42,150 nucleotides of DNA from Oehlia diaphana (taxonomy: Eukaryota; Glomeromycota; Glomeromycetes; Glomerales; Glomeraceae), in assembly GCA_003833135.1 (NCBI GenBank), contig QZLH01000134.1:1-42150 (forward strand), given 5' to 3'. Below are positions 32,466 through 42,150 of the stretch, one piece after another; position 1 is the first letter of the stretch, and each line of letters begins with the position of its first letter. A program made the position numbers and the translations under genes. The notes under the pieces were generated by a model that saw only the letters and a list, made by a program, of their open reading frames with translations, did no database searches and was not told the origin of the DNA.

Positions 32466-33073
32466 ATGTCTAAGGAACTATCGAATTATTAAACTATTCC
32501 TAAATCCGTTCGTCCTTCTTCTTAATCGATTACTGGCGATATTTATAATCTAAATTCGATATAAGTTATCGTTATATTAACTAAATTTGATATAAGTTAT
32601 ATATTAATAAGTTATATTAAATATAGGTAACAGAAACGTCGGACAATTAGAAATCCGTGTGTTTTCCTATTAACGCCATGTGACCGACGATCTTTTAACC
32701 ACATTATTTTCCTAATAAGGATTTCTCCGATCTCAATATTTAATACAAGACTACTATGTATAATTTCTTTTGTTTTATATTATTTAAAAAAAACAGATTT
32801 TTCATTTGAGATTTCCTTATATATACAGTATGTACAACCACGTACAAAAAAAAAAAAAAAATTAAAAATTTTTTTATGTCGAAGGATAATCATTGCTTAA
32901 TTAATAAAAAAATTTTTTTTTTATGCAAGAGGCTGAAATTTTTACGTACAGCCATGCATATTTATTTACACACGTGTTTCAAATAATAAAAAGTATATAA
33001 TCGCAAATGGACGATATAAAAAAATAAACAATAATTTCTTTGGTAAATTTATACATTTATAAGCAATTACCAA
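32466..33073. promoter_or_regulatory. 5' flank of the ion-transport gene
   Basis: Contains TA-rich direct repeats at about 32550-32625 (ATATAAGTTAT and variants), poly-A and poly-T runs at about 32846-32925, an ACACGTGT site at about 32971, and AGTATATAATCG at about 32992. The last is a possible TATA element about 80 bases before the ATG at 33074. Confidence 0.35.
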
Positions 33074-36000
33074 ATGAGTGACATTTCAGTCGAAATTAAC
33101 GATGATAAAATCGATGTTGATAAAAATGATGATAAAATATTTACCTTCGATAATGAACTACATAATGGTAAACCTATTACTAGGATAGAAATATCACCAA
33201 ATGAAAAATACCTTATTACTTATAGTAAAGAAGATTGTTCAATTGTCGGTTGGAATGTTGATGATAAAGATAAGGTTCAACTTAAATTTGATCAAACTGT
33301 TAAAATTAATGAAGATATTAAATATGAAATCGAAAGTTTGTGTGTTTCTGATGATAAGAAACTTGCTTATATTAACGTTAATAGATATGGTAAGTAATAT
33401 TATGTAATTATAAACTTATGGTAATTGATAATTATTTTAATATTTTTTTTTTAGGAGACAATATAATTAATATAATCGATATGAATAATAAAGATAAAAA
33501 AATTGCATTAAGTTTTGAATTTCAATCAGTGTATTGTACCTTTAATTTAAAAGGTGAATTTATTTTATATAGTAATGTTAGTTTTAAAATTAACATTATT
33601 TGGATTTATTCTGCACAAACTAAAAATAACAAATGGGAATGTAAGAGATTTTACGGGATACCCAAAGATTATGAATTAATTAGTATATCAAAACATGATA
33701 AAGTTTATCTGTTTTCAAATGATTACATTTGTGAATGGAATATTAATACTGAAAAAAGTGTAAAAATATTTGATAATAATAAGGATAAGAATAAGGTAAT
33801 AAATATTATAAAATTATTTTCAACCCAATTGATGTTAGATTATAATTAAATATATTAAATATTATTTATTTTTTAGATTAAATCATATGATATCGGAATA
33901 TTCAGTAATGAAAAGTTTAATATTTTAAAAGTCAATGATAATATCATCGTTTATTCAATTGAATTGGGAATTCCTATTGCTTCTTTGGATATAAATGATG
34001 GTAACCATTTTTAATAAATTTTATTTATGCTTTAATTATTACTCATATTAGATCACTATTTTTTTTTACATTTAGATATTCAACTTTATAATTTTATGAA
34101 TCATATTGGTTTATTTCTTTTACCTTCTTTATTCTATTATACACCAGATAAAGAAATCAAATATTGCTGGAATAGTAAATACAAAAATAGGTTTCTTGAT
34201 GAACTAACTGATGATGAACAAACAAAGTTTGTGTTTGGAATCCTAAATGAACGTGTTTGGAAATCTAAATTTTACGAAAATATGTCAAAAACTAAAGTTA
34301 TTGAATGTGATGATGATGATAAGAAAACTTACAAACACTTAAATGTTCATTCATTAAATCTATATATGGATACTGTATCTACATTATTTCAAAAAGCCAC
34401 ATACAATATTAAAGACAAATTAACTGAATCAATTGAAAATTTAATTAAATGGGAAATATATTCTGGTCTTAATGAAATTAGACTAGAAGTTTTCAAAAAA
34501 ATTAATACTGAATGGGAATTAATTAGCACGAGAATTGAAAATCATCCTTATAAACCTGGGTATAGTCATAATTTATGTGTGAGCTCATTATTTGATAATA
34601 ATGATATTGTTATATTGACAACATTTGGTATTCTTATTTATACTTTTAGTGAAAATTACAAATCTATTTCTTTCAACTACTTTTATTTTATGAATCTCAA
34701 TAATTATGGATATATAAATATGGAAATACTTCAACATAACAAAAGAATATTTTCAAAATCTACTTTACCATTACCAAATTATGATAGTTTTAGATTAAAT
34801 GGATGGGCTTTGGATGTAATAAATAATAAGTCAAGTCTTTTGAAATATGGAGTTGGATTATTAGCATTTGCAATTAAAGAACATAAGTTAGAATTAATTG
34901 ATGATATTTATAAAAAATGTATGACTTATTTTAAAGAGGATCCAATGAACAATAAGTCATTTTTAAGCATTATCACTTCTGCAATGCCATTACTAGACGA
35001 ATATTATCCAGAATATATTCTAAAATATTCATCAGAAACGAATATGATAATAGATTCTTCTTTTTATAGTATAGAACATCAAAATAAAAATTTCCATCTT
35101 TATTCTTTTTTTCAATCTCCACAATTAGCTAATTTATCGAAATCTCTTTTATTGACAAAATACCATTATAAACTTTATGAACTTTATCATGAAGCTAAAA
35201 AGACAAATTTATTAATATTTATTTTGTTAATTTTATATTATGCTATTCAAGCTTTAATAATACTTTTAACTTTACCCCTTTATTTAGCTACATTTTATAT
35301 TTTATCAAAATACAATTTTATTAATGATATTTATACTTCAGATGTATTTTCTGGTGCTTATTTTCGTGCTGTTGATTATGTTGGAGAATTTGAATACTAC
35401 TTTCGAAAATATATAAAAGATATAACAACAACACCAACAATTACTTTTATGATTCCTTATATTAATTTTGTTAATTATTCAAAAGATTATAATTGGTTCT
35501 TAGATTTAATTAGACCTCAACCTAGTCCATTTACTAAATCGATAAATAGAAATATCTATAAAACATGGAATGGTGAAGCATTAATTAATTTTAAATGGAA
35601 TGCTTATGGAAAATATTATTATGCAATAATTTGGATTTTATTTATAACTTTACTTGGATGCTTTACTGCTGCTGCAACAATTCCTCAGCGATATATCAAT
35701 GAAGAAGTTAGACAACAACTTTTTATTGCTTCGATTATACTTGGATTTACTCATCTGATTTTTGAAATTCGTCAATTTTTTTATAATATTACTAAATGGT
35801 TCTATAATTTTTGGAATATTTTTGGTAAATAGAAATGCTTAATTTATATATTTACAATATTTTAAGGAAATGAAATTAATTAATTATAATATTTCAGATA
35901 TAATTGCTTATATACTTTCAATTTACACTTCTATTTATTGGCTTCAAACAAATGATAAAAACAATAATTATCTAATTCAATTGCTTTCTTTTTCATGTTT

Positions 36001-37198
36001 ATTTTTGGATATAAAGTTTTTGTTATTTTTTAGAGCATTTGAATATTTTGGTGTATATTTTGCAATTATTATCAGTGTTGGAAAAAAGATTTTTTCTTTT
36101 CTAATAGTTATATTCATTATTATAATAAGTTTTGCACATGCATTTTATATTTTATTATCACCAAAATCTGAATTTTCACTTGAACAACATACAAATAATG
36201 ATGATCCGAATAATCCTTGGAATTTGGCTCCTAGTTATAGTCAAGTAACTGATAATGATGGAAATATAAACTCCAATCCATTTACTATGATTCAAACACC
36301 TGATAAAAATACAAACATGTTTATAGATATTAAAACTTCTCTTTTTGCCATATATTTATTTTTAGCAGGTACAGTATATTTAAATCTTTCATAATTATAT
36401 ATAAACATTTTCCAATATTTTTTTTTTATCGATAGGTGATTCAAGTGCATTATCCAATTGGTCATATGCTGATAATCCATCAATTGCAATATTGATTGTT
36501 TTATTTTCCCTCTTGGTTGTTGTATATCTTATGAACTTGTTGATTGGATTACTCAATAATGCAATTGAAGAAGATAATAATAGAATCTCATATTTGTTAC
36601 AGAAGGCAGAAGTAAATATATTAATATTAATCATTCTATTTTCTATAAATATGCTAATATTTCTCAATTTTTATTTTTTGAAGATTTTGACTGAGATTGA
36701 GTTATTTTACCTATTGCCACATCAGAGACGTTGGGATACATGGTTTCCGGAAGTAATGTATGTAATTTTGCTTTGTTTTTTAAAAAAATAATGTTATGAT
36801 TTTTATTAATTATTCAAATTTATTTTTTAAGACATTATTATGCTGATGCTGATAAGACTCGAATAGAAATTGAAAGATTGATTAAAGAGGGTGAATGGGA
36901 TAATAAGGAATTCATAAAGATGCAAGAAAAATTATTAGAACAACTTCAAATTAAACATAATCCTAATGGAAATGTGGTAATATTGGAGAAATTATCAGCA
37001 TTAGAAAAATTAGAAACATCTTACCATGAGAAATTAGAAAAATTAGATAAGTTAGAAACATTAGAAAAATCTTATTGTGAGAAATCAGAGAAAATAGATA
37101 AGTTGGAAATATTAGGTAAGTTGGAAACATTAGAAAAATCTCATTGTGAGATATTAGTTAAGTTAGAAAAATTATTGAAAGAAATGGATGCTAAATAA
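33074..37198 (+). CDS. Ion-transport-domain protein with WD40-like N-terminal region (TRP/polycystin-like channel)
   Basis: Eight exons read from splice motifs: 33074-33389, 33455-33795, 33877-34000, 34076-35824, 35898-36368, 36436-36611, 36684-36757, 36832-37198. Together they give 3618 nt, 1205 residues plus stop, with every phase matching. The N-terminal half has WD40-like blades (ITRIEISPNEKYLITYS, IVGWNVDD). Membrane spans begin near residue 640 (LLIFILLILYYAIQALIILL), then about 770, 806, 845 and beyond. The pore region AGDSSALSNW spans the exon 5/6 junction, and the last span reads LVVVYLMNLLIGLLNNAIE, the usual S6 end of an ion_trans (PF00520) channel. After it come FYLLPHQRRWDTWFPE and a charged coiled coil. 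Such WD40-plus-channel proteins form a large family in Rhizophagus and are presumably plasma-membrane cation channels. Ion selectivity cannot be read. Confidence 0.88.
36990..37192 (+). repeat. In-frame repeat coding a Leu/Glu/Lys coiled coil
   Basis: The last exon of the channel gene repeats LEKLETLEKSYCEK-like units (SALEKLETSYHEKLEKLDKL, ETLEKSYCEKSEKIDKLEIL, ETLEKSHCEILVKLEKLL) with the DNA core TTAGAAAAATTAGAAACATC. The pattern predicts a heptad coiled coil, fitting subunit assembly. Repeat number is likely to vary between strains or paralogues. Confidence 0.75.
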
Positions 37199-37274
37199 TT
37201 TTTAATATTATATTAGTTTATAATTTGATTACTGGAATTATGGATAGTGTATTATTATTAGATAGGCCAGTTTG

Positions 37275-37419
37275 ATAATAGTGTATTAGCCAAAAAATAA
37301 TTAGCCGCAACGTGATCCAGCTTGACGTAGATCATCATGGAATTCCAGGGATTATCTGCGATTAAACTGGGCCCAGACAATCAATTCGGCTCCGTTTTTT
37401 GGCTAACTACACCATTATA
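37275..37419. mobile_element. hAT-type MITE with 8-bp target duplication
   Basis: The left end ATAATAGTGTATTAGCC and the right end (read outward) TATAATGGTGTAGTTAGCC, both continuing with AAAAAA, form terminal inverted repeats. The 145-bp element is flanked by CCAGTTTG on both sides (37267-37274 and 37420-37427), an exact 8-bp direct repeat as made by hAT transposases. It has no coding capacity. It sits 77 bases after the stop of the channel gene and so may be part of its 3' UTR. Confidence 0.8.
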
Positions 37420-37800
37420 CCAGTTTGTAATCAATTATAAGTAAATTACTAATATAAATTAAATAAATTTAATTAAGTTTCCTAAATTAATTTTGTTTTT
37501 TTTTTAAAAAAAAAAAAAGATTGATAATATTGAAAATTTTTGCAAAGTATTATCTATATAATTAATCTTACTAACATGATATGAAAATAAGCTAAAGAGA
37601 AATAAAACTATTTCAACAAAAGTTATATTCTAAAGAGCACAGATCATCTGATACAATAACTTATAAATGTACTAACAATAGAAAACACGTTTAGAAATAT
37701 GTATATTTTTTATTATTTTATTTTTTTATTTTTATAAACTGAGCAGTAAGTACTAGTACATGAAAAACAAAATTTGCTAGTTTATATTTACAAATTATTG

Positions 37801-37930
37801 AACGGTACCATTCAAGAAATCTGTCACTACATGTATATTTTTGTTTATACAGTTACATTGTATCTTTTATAAACTTATCAATATCAGGATTTCCATTAGA
37901 CCATTTTCTATTCTTCTAAGATATAAAATG
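37801..37930 (-). pseudogene. Decayed kinase N-terminal fragment
   Basis: The minus strand reads RKWSNGNPDIDKFIKDTM at 37909-37856, the 'WTSGN-DIDKFI' block before Rhizophagus TKL kinase domains, and FLEWYR near 37820-37803, the 'EWIPY' stretch just before the kinase domain. The kinase domain itself is absent. The DNA matches the fragments at 6558-6790 and 40540-40905. Confidence 0.6.
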
Positions 37931-38124
37931 GTGTTTTAAATCAATACATTATAGCAATATATTAGAATTTGTCCTTTGAGTCAATATATACGTAAAGTCC
38001 TGAATATAAAACACCCCAGATTTTTATATTACCTGAAAGTAAGCACCCTTAACCAATACTAAACAGTAGATCAAGATGTTTTCATGGTGTATTTGTAATA
38101 CAGTACTATATGAAAGAACCAATT

Positions 38125-38200
38125 ACCGTAAAGTCCCAAATATAAGCAACCTTTTTTGTTATAAGGGTGGATGCTTATATTTGGGCAAATTTATATACTT
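38125..38200. repeat. Short perfect inverted repeat
   Basis: CCCAAATATAAGC (38135-38147) pairs perfectly with GCTTATATTTGGG (38173-38185) around a 25-base loop. A related but degenerate stretch (CGTAAAGTCCTGAATATAA) lies at about 37990. It looks like a tiny MITE or a hairpin; no target duplication is certain. Confidence 0.6.
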
Positions 38201-38689
38201 GGAATATTGTAGTACTATCAATCCAAGTGTTGGTTTGCATCTTTCCTATTATAATTTTTAGCTTTTCGATCGATAAATATTTTTAAATTTGATATAAAGT
38301 TTTAGAATTTTTATTATTCTTGTAAAATTTTATACCAAATATAATAAGATAAATTGTTTTGGGGTTTGCTAACCGTCACATCTCCTGGGTTTTTTTCCAA
38401 ATATGTCACGTGATGTACAATATATAAAGTAAATTAGCAAATTTATTTAATTGGCTGGTTAAACTTAAATTAAATTTTTTTGCAAACATATTTATTTAAT
38501 TTTATTCGCAAATATTAAAATTTAGTCACACATTTATGATTTTTAAAGAAAAAAATTACTGTATTTATTCTTAATGAAGTGATACAAATAAAAAAAAACA
38601 ATAATAATAAATAAAAAGATAAGTGAATTAAAATGATCAAGGATAAGGTGCTAATAAGAAAATGAAATAACAATAGAGTAGTGGAAAGT

Positions 38690-38935
38690 AATAGAAGATG
38701 AAAGGAGTAAAAATGAGTAATGAAAAGTGGTAGGAAACAAAAAGGAGAAATAGGACATGATGAGAGATAAAAAGTAGTGATGGGAGATGAAAGAAGTGAT
38801 GGGAGATGAAAAGGAGTGATGGAAGACAAAGAGAAGTGATGGAAGACGAAAAGGAGCGATGGGAGACGAAAAGAAGTGATGGGAAGGTGAATAGGAGTGA
38901 TGGGAGACAAAAAGGAGTAATGAGACTGTAAGAAT
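38690..38935. repeat. Purine-rich minisatellite, about 20-bp unit
   Basis: About eight clear degenerate copies of AGTGATGGGAGATGAAAAGG, preceded by looser copies. The opposite strand is open over 147 codons (38958-38515) but only because the unit lacks stops there (repeating PITPFHLPS-like text), so I do not call a gene. The reverse-complement type (CTCCCATTATT, GTCTCTCATCA) reappears at the window end, 42060-42150. Confidence 0.8.
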
Positions 38936-39258
38936 TTTGCGCTTACAACAGATAACAAGGCTGCTATATTATGTTTTTAAATTGCAAATTTGAAGTACTG
39001 AAACATAACCTTAAAAGGATAAAGTTTCAAGGTTTCACTTTTGTCCAATAACCAATTAGAGGTATATATTTGTATTTATTAATAAATCTGGTTTTTGTGT
39101 GGATCTTTATGATTCACCAGTTCTTAAAAAATTATTTGATAATCTGAATGGAACTGAGCTGCTCGAGTCAAATAACTCAGTTTTAAAAGAACTGAACCAG
39201 TTTTCAGTTTTTGTTCCATTTTAGTTCTGAACTGTACTTGAATTGCTAAGTCGCGGAA

Positions 39259-39575
39259 TGCCCCCATTCCTAGTAATGATAGGAAACTAAGTAAAAAATA
39301 AAACATAAAGTAAAAAAAAAATGTAGTTAGTAAGAAACGAAATGTAAGATAGAAATGAAATAAAAAAAAATAAATAAAAATAAAAAAATTTATCTTTATT
39401 AATGTATAACCGAAAGAACTAAATATCTAAAGAAAAGTTAGTGAAAAATGAAATGAAACAGAAACAAAATAAAAAAAAAAATAAAAAAATGAGTAAGAAA
39501 CAAAACATAAAGTGAAAAACAACTGAGCCTTAATTGCAGAACCGGAAGGTCAAAAGGACCTAGAAATGATGAAAT
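39259..39575 (+). repeat. Left arm of a large inverted repeat
   Basis: The reverse complement of 41728-42060 matches this stretch in order: AATGATAGGAAAC, AGTTAGTAAGAAACG, ATTAATGTATAACCGAAAGA, CAGAAACAAAATAAAAAAAA, AAAGTGAAAAA, TTAATTGCAGAACCGGAAGG. The outer purine-rich minisatellite is also mirrored. The arms enclose about 2.15 kb. Confidence 0.7.
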
Positions 39576-39889
39576 AGATTCCGCAACTTTGCATAAAAAA
39601 TACTAACAATAACATACAATTTCTTTCGCATATGATAAAGTGGGATCGATTCAAATTGTAACTTTTGATAAGCAGAGAGATGTTGTGCCCATTTTTTGTT
39701 ACCACTATACAAAGAGAATGGGTTGGGTCATATCACGTAAAGAAATCTCAAACTGATATTTCTCAATGCTAATGTCATTTCAATGATTAGATGACCTTGA
39801 ATAATATGATCCAAATTAATTAATGTTTATTTTTGAAAGACTATGTTATCATCAATGAATACTACCCTTATATTTCGTTGAACCACCTC

Positions 39890-39898
39890 TATAAAAGG
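39890..39898 (+). promoter_or_regulatory. TATA-like site without a clear gene
   Basis: TATAAAAGG looks like a strong core promoter, but downstream there is only the short frame starting ATG at 40006 (MEFPVEIYVKNLPKR, stop). It may be the promoter of a lost gene. Confidence 0.25.
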
Positions 39899-40539
39899 GT
39901 TATTATCGTCCTCACATATTATTTATACATCAGACGCTTGACTTGGAGAGCAATGCATATTAGAAATGTAAAGCAGAACGCAAAACAGAATTGATCAAAA
40001 TTTCTGAATGGAATTTCCCGTGGAAATTTATGTCAAGAATTTACCGAAGAGATGAGACAGCTTCCTTTTCCTCAGCTAAACTAGATGATTCATCTTTTTC
40101 TTTCGTCATCTTCAATAGTAGTAGTTTTGACCTATCCATATCATTTTTAAGGAGGATGCTTAGTCTCAAATTATTGGTTAAAAAGTATTATGCATATTAA
40201 TTTGTAAGCTATTTCCACTATAAAATCTTTATGAAATATCCTGATTTATGTAAAGCTCGCAGGTCATATGACAAAGCAACTAATAATTAATTATATCTTT
40301 CCATGAAATATTCTTGAAATTATTTTAAAGACTACTTTTCGAATCTCCTTCCTCAGCAAATTATCATAAATTCTTTAGTTCCTGGATATTTAGTCATTCC
40401 ATAAACTTTAATACGTATTTTTTGGACATATTCCAATGTGCTTTAAGCTATATTTTAATAAAATTTTAAATATAAATATTTTTAACAAATCTTAACATAA
40501 AACAATAAAAATGAAATAAATTAAATCAGAAATAAAATA

Positions 40540-40905
40540 GTATAAAAACGTACTTCATTTTATATATTTGTCTGTTATATTCTGAATTTCTGATAGATAT
40601 ATTGATCCATTTAGCCTTTTTAAAGTAACTTTCTTAAGTTTTTGTTCTCTTTTTTTATAACTTCCATTATTTTGTTTATTATATACTGAATTATCGTCAA
40701 AATCTATGCTGGAGACAAATCCACCTTCACCAATTTCTTTACATATATCAAACGGTATCATTCAAGAATTTCTTCAATAAAAATGTATATACTATTTCTC
40801 ATATCACAATTCATACATTGAAACTTTTTACCAATATCAGAATTACCGCTGGTCCATCCTTTCATTATTTTAAGTAGACCACATACTTCACGCCGTAATA
40901 CTTCA
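40540..40905 (-). pseudogene. Decayed kinase N-terminal fragment, longest of three
   Basis: On the minus strand: GWTSGNSDIG (about 40858-40829), EILEW, then IPFDICKEIGEGGFVSS (the start of the glycine loop, about 40755-40700), KKVTLKRLNGS (with the ATP-site lysine position) and IQNITDKYIK, followed by TGA where relatives have LNE and then GTACGT, the old 5' splice site. Shifts between these blocks and a missing V-YKA segment make it inactive. The open frame 40761-40555 (68 codons) covers only the middle part. Same family as the fragments at 6558 and 37801. Confidence 0.65.
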
Positions 40906-41458
40906 GTGAAAGGTTTATTGCAATAAGAGCAATATTTGTAGTATTTGCGCCTTTATATGAGATATTTAATTTGTTAATTCGGTTTCCATTAAGTATATTT
41001 TATACAGAAATTCTCTGTTATATAATATTTTATATACTGTATATACATATTCTGTTTTTAGTATTTTATGTATATTCATATTTGTGTTACTAAATAACCA
41101 AAAATAAAAAGTGATTTTTCCGTCCCGTATAATATTTATGAGTGATTAGCTTCCATGTTTAAAGTTCTCATTCTAATAATGAAATAATAAAAGAACTATT
41201 TTTTTTTTTTTTTTGAAAACCAAATAATTTTATAAAAAACTCATTAGAGATCTCATTATAATTTAGCTAACAGAAATAAAAAATCGTAAATCTTGCGCAA
41301 ATAAACGAAAAAATTTTCATTTCTCGTACTTTTTTAATAAATATGGGACTTATGTCGTATATTTGTTAATTAAACAATATTTGTATTTTACACTTTAACT
41401 TTGAGATCATACTAATGTTTGGAATATAATGAAAGTAAGTAACGGAAATTGGCTAAGT

Positions 41459-41550
41459 AAGTAACGTAAAGTCACATGATCTATTACGTTACTTCTCTTA
41501 TTTAAGGCACGGAACGTAAATTTTTTTGGTAAATACTTTACGTTACTCCT
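41459..41550. repeat. Inverted repeat with CGTTAC/GTAACG motifs
   Basis: AAGTAACGTAAAGT (41460-41473) and ACTTTACGTTACT (41535-41547) are reverse complements. Each is followed at about the same distance by ACATGATC (41475 and about 41561), and further GTAACG/CGTTAC copies lie at 41438 and 41496. This may be a small MITE or hairpin. Confidence 0.55.
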
Positions 41551-41727
41551 TATATTTGCCACATGATCGCGTCATGTTTATTTGTTTATTCTCGTTTCAG
41601 TATAGGTTCGTTTCCTCAGTTCTTTCGGTCTCAACTCTCAAGGTATTAAGGTATTTTTTTTTCTTTGTTTTTATTTCTAACTTACATTCTGCTTACACTT
41701 TGTTTCTTACTAACTATATTTCATTAT

Positions 41728-42060
41728 TTTTTAGTCTTTTAGTCCTTCCGGTTCTGCAATTAAGGTTCAGTTATTTTTCACTTTACATTTCTTTTCTTAC
41801 TTATTTTTTATTTTATTTTTTTTTATTTTGTTTCTGTTTAATATTTCGTTTTTCACTAATTTATTTCATTTTTTATTAGATATTTTAGTTCTTTCAGTTC
41901 TACAATTAATAAAGAAAGGTATTTTTTTATTTTTTATTTATTTATTTTTTTTCGTTTTTATCTTATATTTCGTTTTTTACTAACTTCATTTTTTTTTACT
42001 AACTTCATTTTTTTTTACTTTATGGTTTATTTTTTACCTGGTTTCCTATCATTCCCCAAC
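41728..42060 (-). repeat. Right arm of a large inverted repeat
   Basis: Reverse-complement partner of 39259-39575 (CCTTCCGGTTCTGCAATTAA, TTTTGTTTCTGTTTAATATT, TTTACTAACTTCATTTTTTT, GGTTTCCTATCATTCCCC). It continues past 42060 into CTCTCATCATT/CTCCCATTATT units, the mirror of the minisatellite at 38690, and runs off the window end. The open frame at 41526-41879 is an accident of this T-rich sequence. Confidence 0.7.
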
Positions 42061-42150
42061 CTCCTATCATGATCATTTTTTTATTTTTTGTCTCTCATCA
42101 TTTTTCACCTCATATACTTCTCATTATTCGTCTCCCATTATTTCTATTAC

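Noticed and set aside
38515..38958. 147-codon open frame on the minus strand
   Set aside because: It is the translation of a purine-rich minisatellite and shows only periodic low-complexity residues.
40060..40195. Minus-strand open stretch with SKLLLLKMTKEKDESSSLAE
   Set aside because: Protein-like but short, without start, splice sites or a recognisable family; kept only as a note.
41526..41879. 117-codon open frame rich in Phe, Leu and Tyr
   Set aside because: It overlaps the T-rich right arm of the large inverted repeat; the composition reflects poly-T, not a membrane protein.

Overview
The window looks like nuclear DNA of a filamentous fungus, most likely an arbuscular mycorrhizal fungus (Glomeromycotina, Rhizophagus-like). 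The grounds are a very A+T-rich sequence with many poly-A/T runs, short introns of the form GTAAGT...CTAAC...TAG, and a gene set typical of that group: a tyrosine-kinase-like kinase of the expanded Rhizophagus type, several decayed kinase copies, an F-box protein, a WD40/ion-transport-domain channel, and a small secreted cysteine-rich protein. This assignment rests on recognised families, not on a database search.

Layout. 372-3789 (+): a kinase gene whose N-terminal part is apparently spread over about 20 tandem micro-exons, 18 of them exactly 3 nt long, between intron-like tandem repeats; this is the most unusual object here. 4.2-9.4 kb: a decayed transposase, a decayed kinase fragment and otherwise empty A/T-rich DNA. 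9.4-17.7 kb: a tandem family of genes for a beta-sandwich-like protein with a C-terminal membrane segment (three open copies at 10923, 15240 and 16845; two clear pseudogene copies at 9410 and 14094). 19152-20567 (-): an F-box gene. 21.6-23.9 kb: a large kinase-like pseudogene. 24.0-24.5 kb: a non-autonomous pogo/Tigger-like transposon flanked by TA. 25579-25887 (+): a secreted cysteine-rich protein. 26.7-32.5 kb: small inverted-repeat elements, decayed coding fragments, a foldback element packed with TGTCCAG/CTGGACA motifs, and a probable solo LTR. 33074-37198 (+): an eight-exon ion-transport-domain gene. 37.3-42.15 kb: a hAT-type MITE with an 8-bp target duplication, two more decayed kinase fragments, a purine-rich minisatellite and a large inverted repeat that runs off the end of the window.

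There is no operon logic. The genes are single eukaryotic transcription units in a repeat-rich accessory region shaped by duplication and decay. The kinase, the membrane protein family, the secreted protein and the channel could all serve signalling or surface functions, but nothing in the sequence links them into one pathway. All exon coordinates come from reading splice motifs and frames by eye; RNA evidence would be needed to confirm them.
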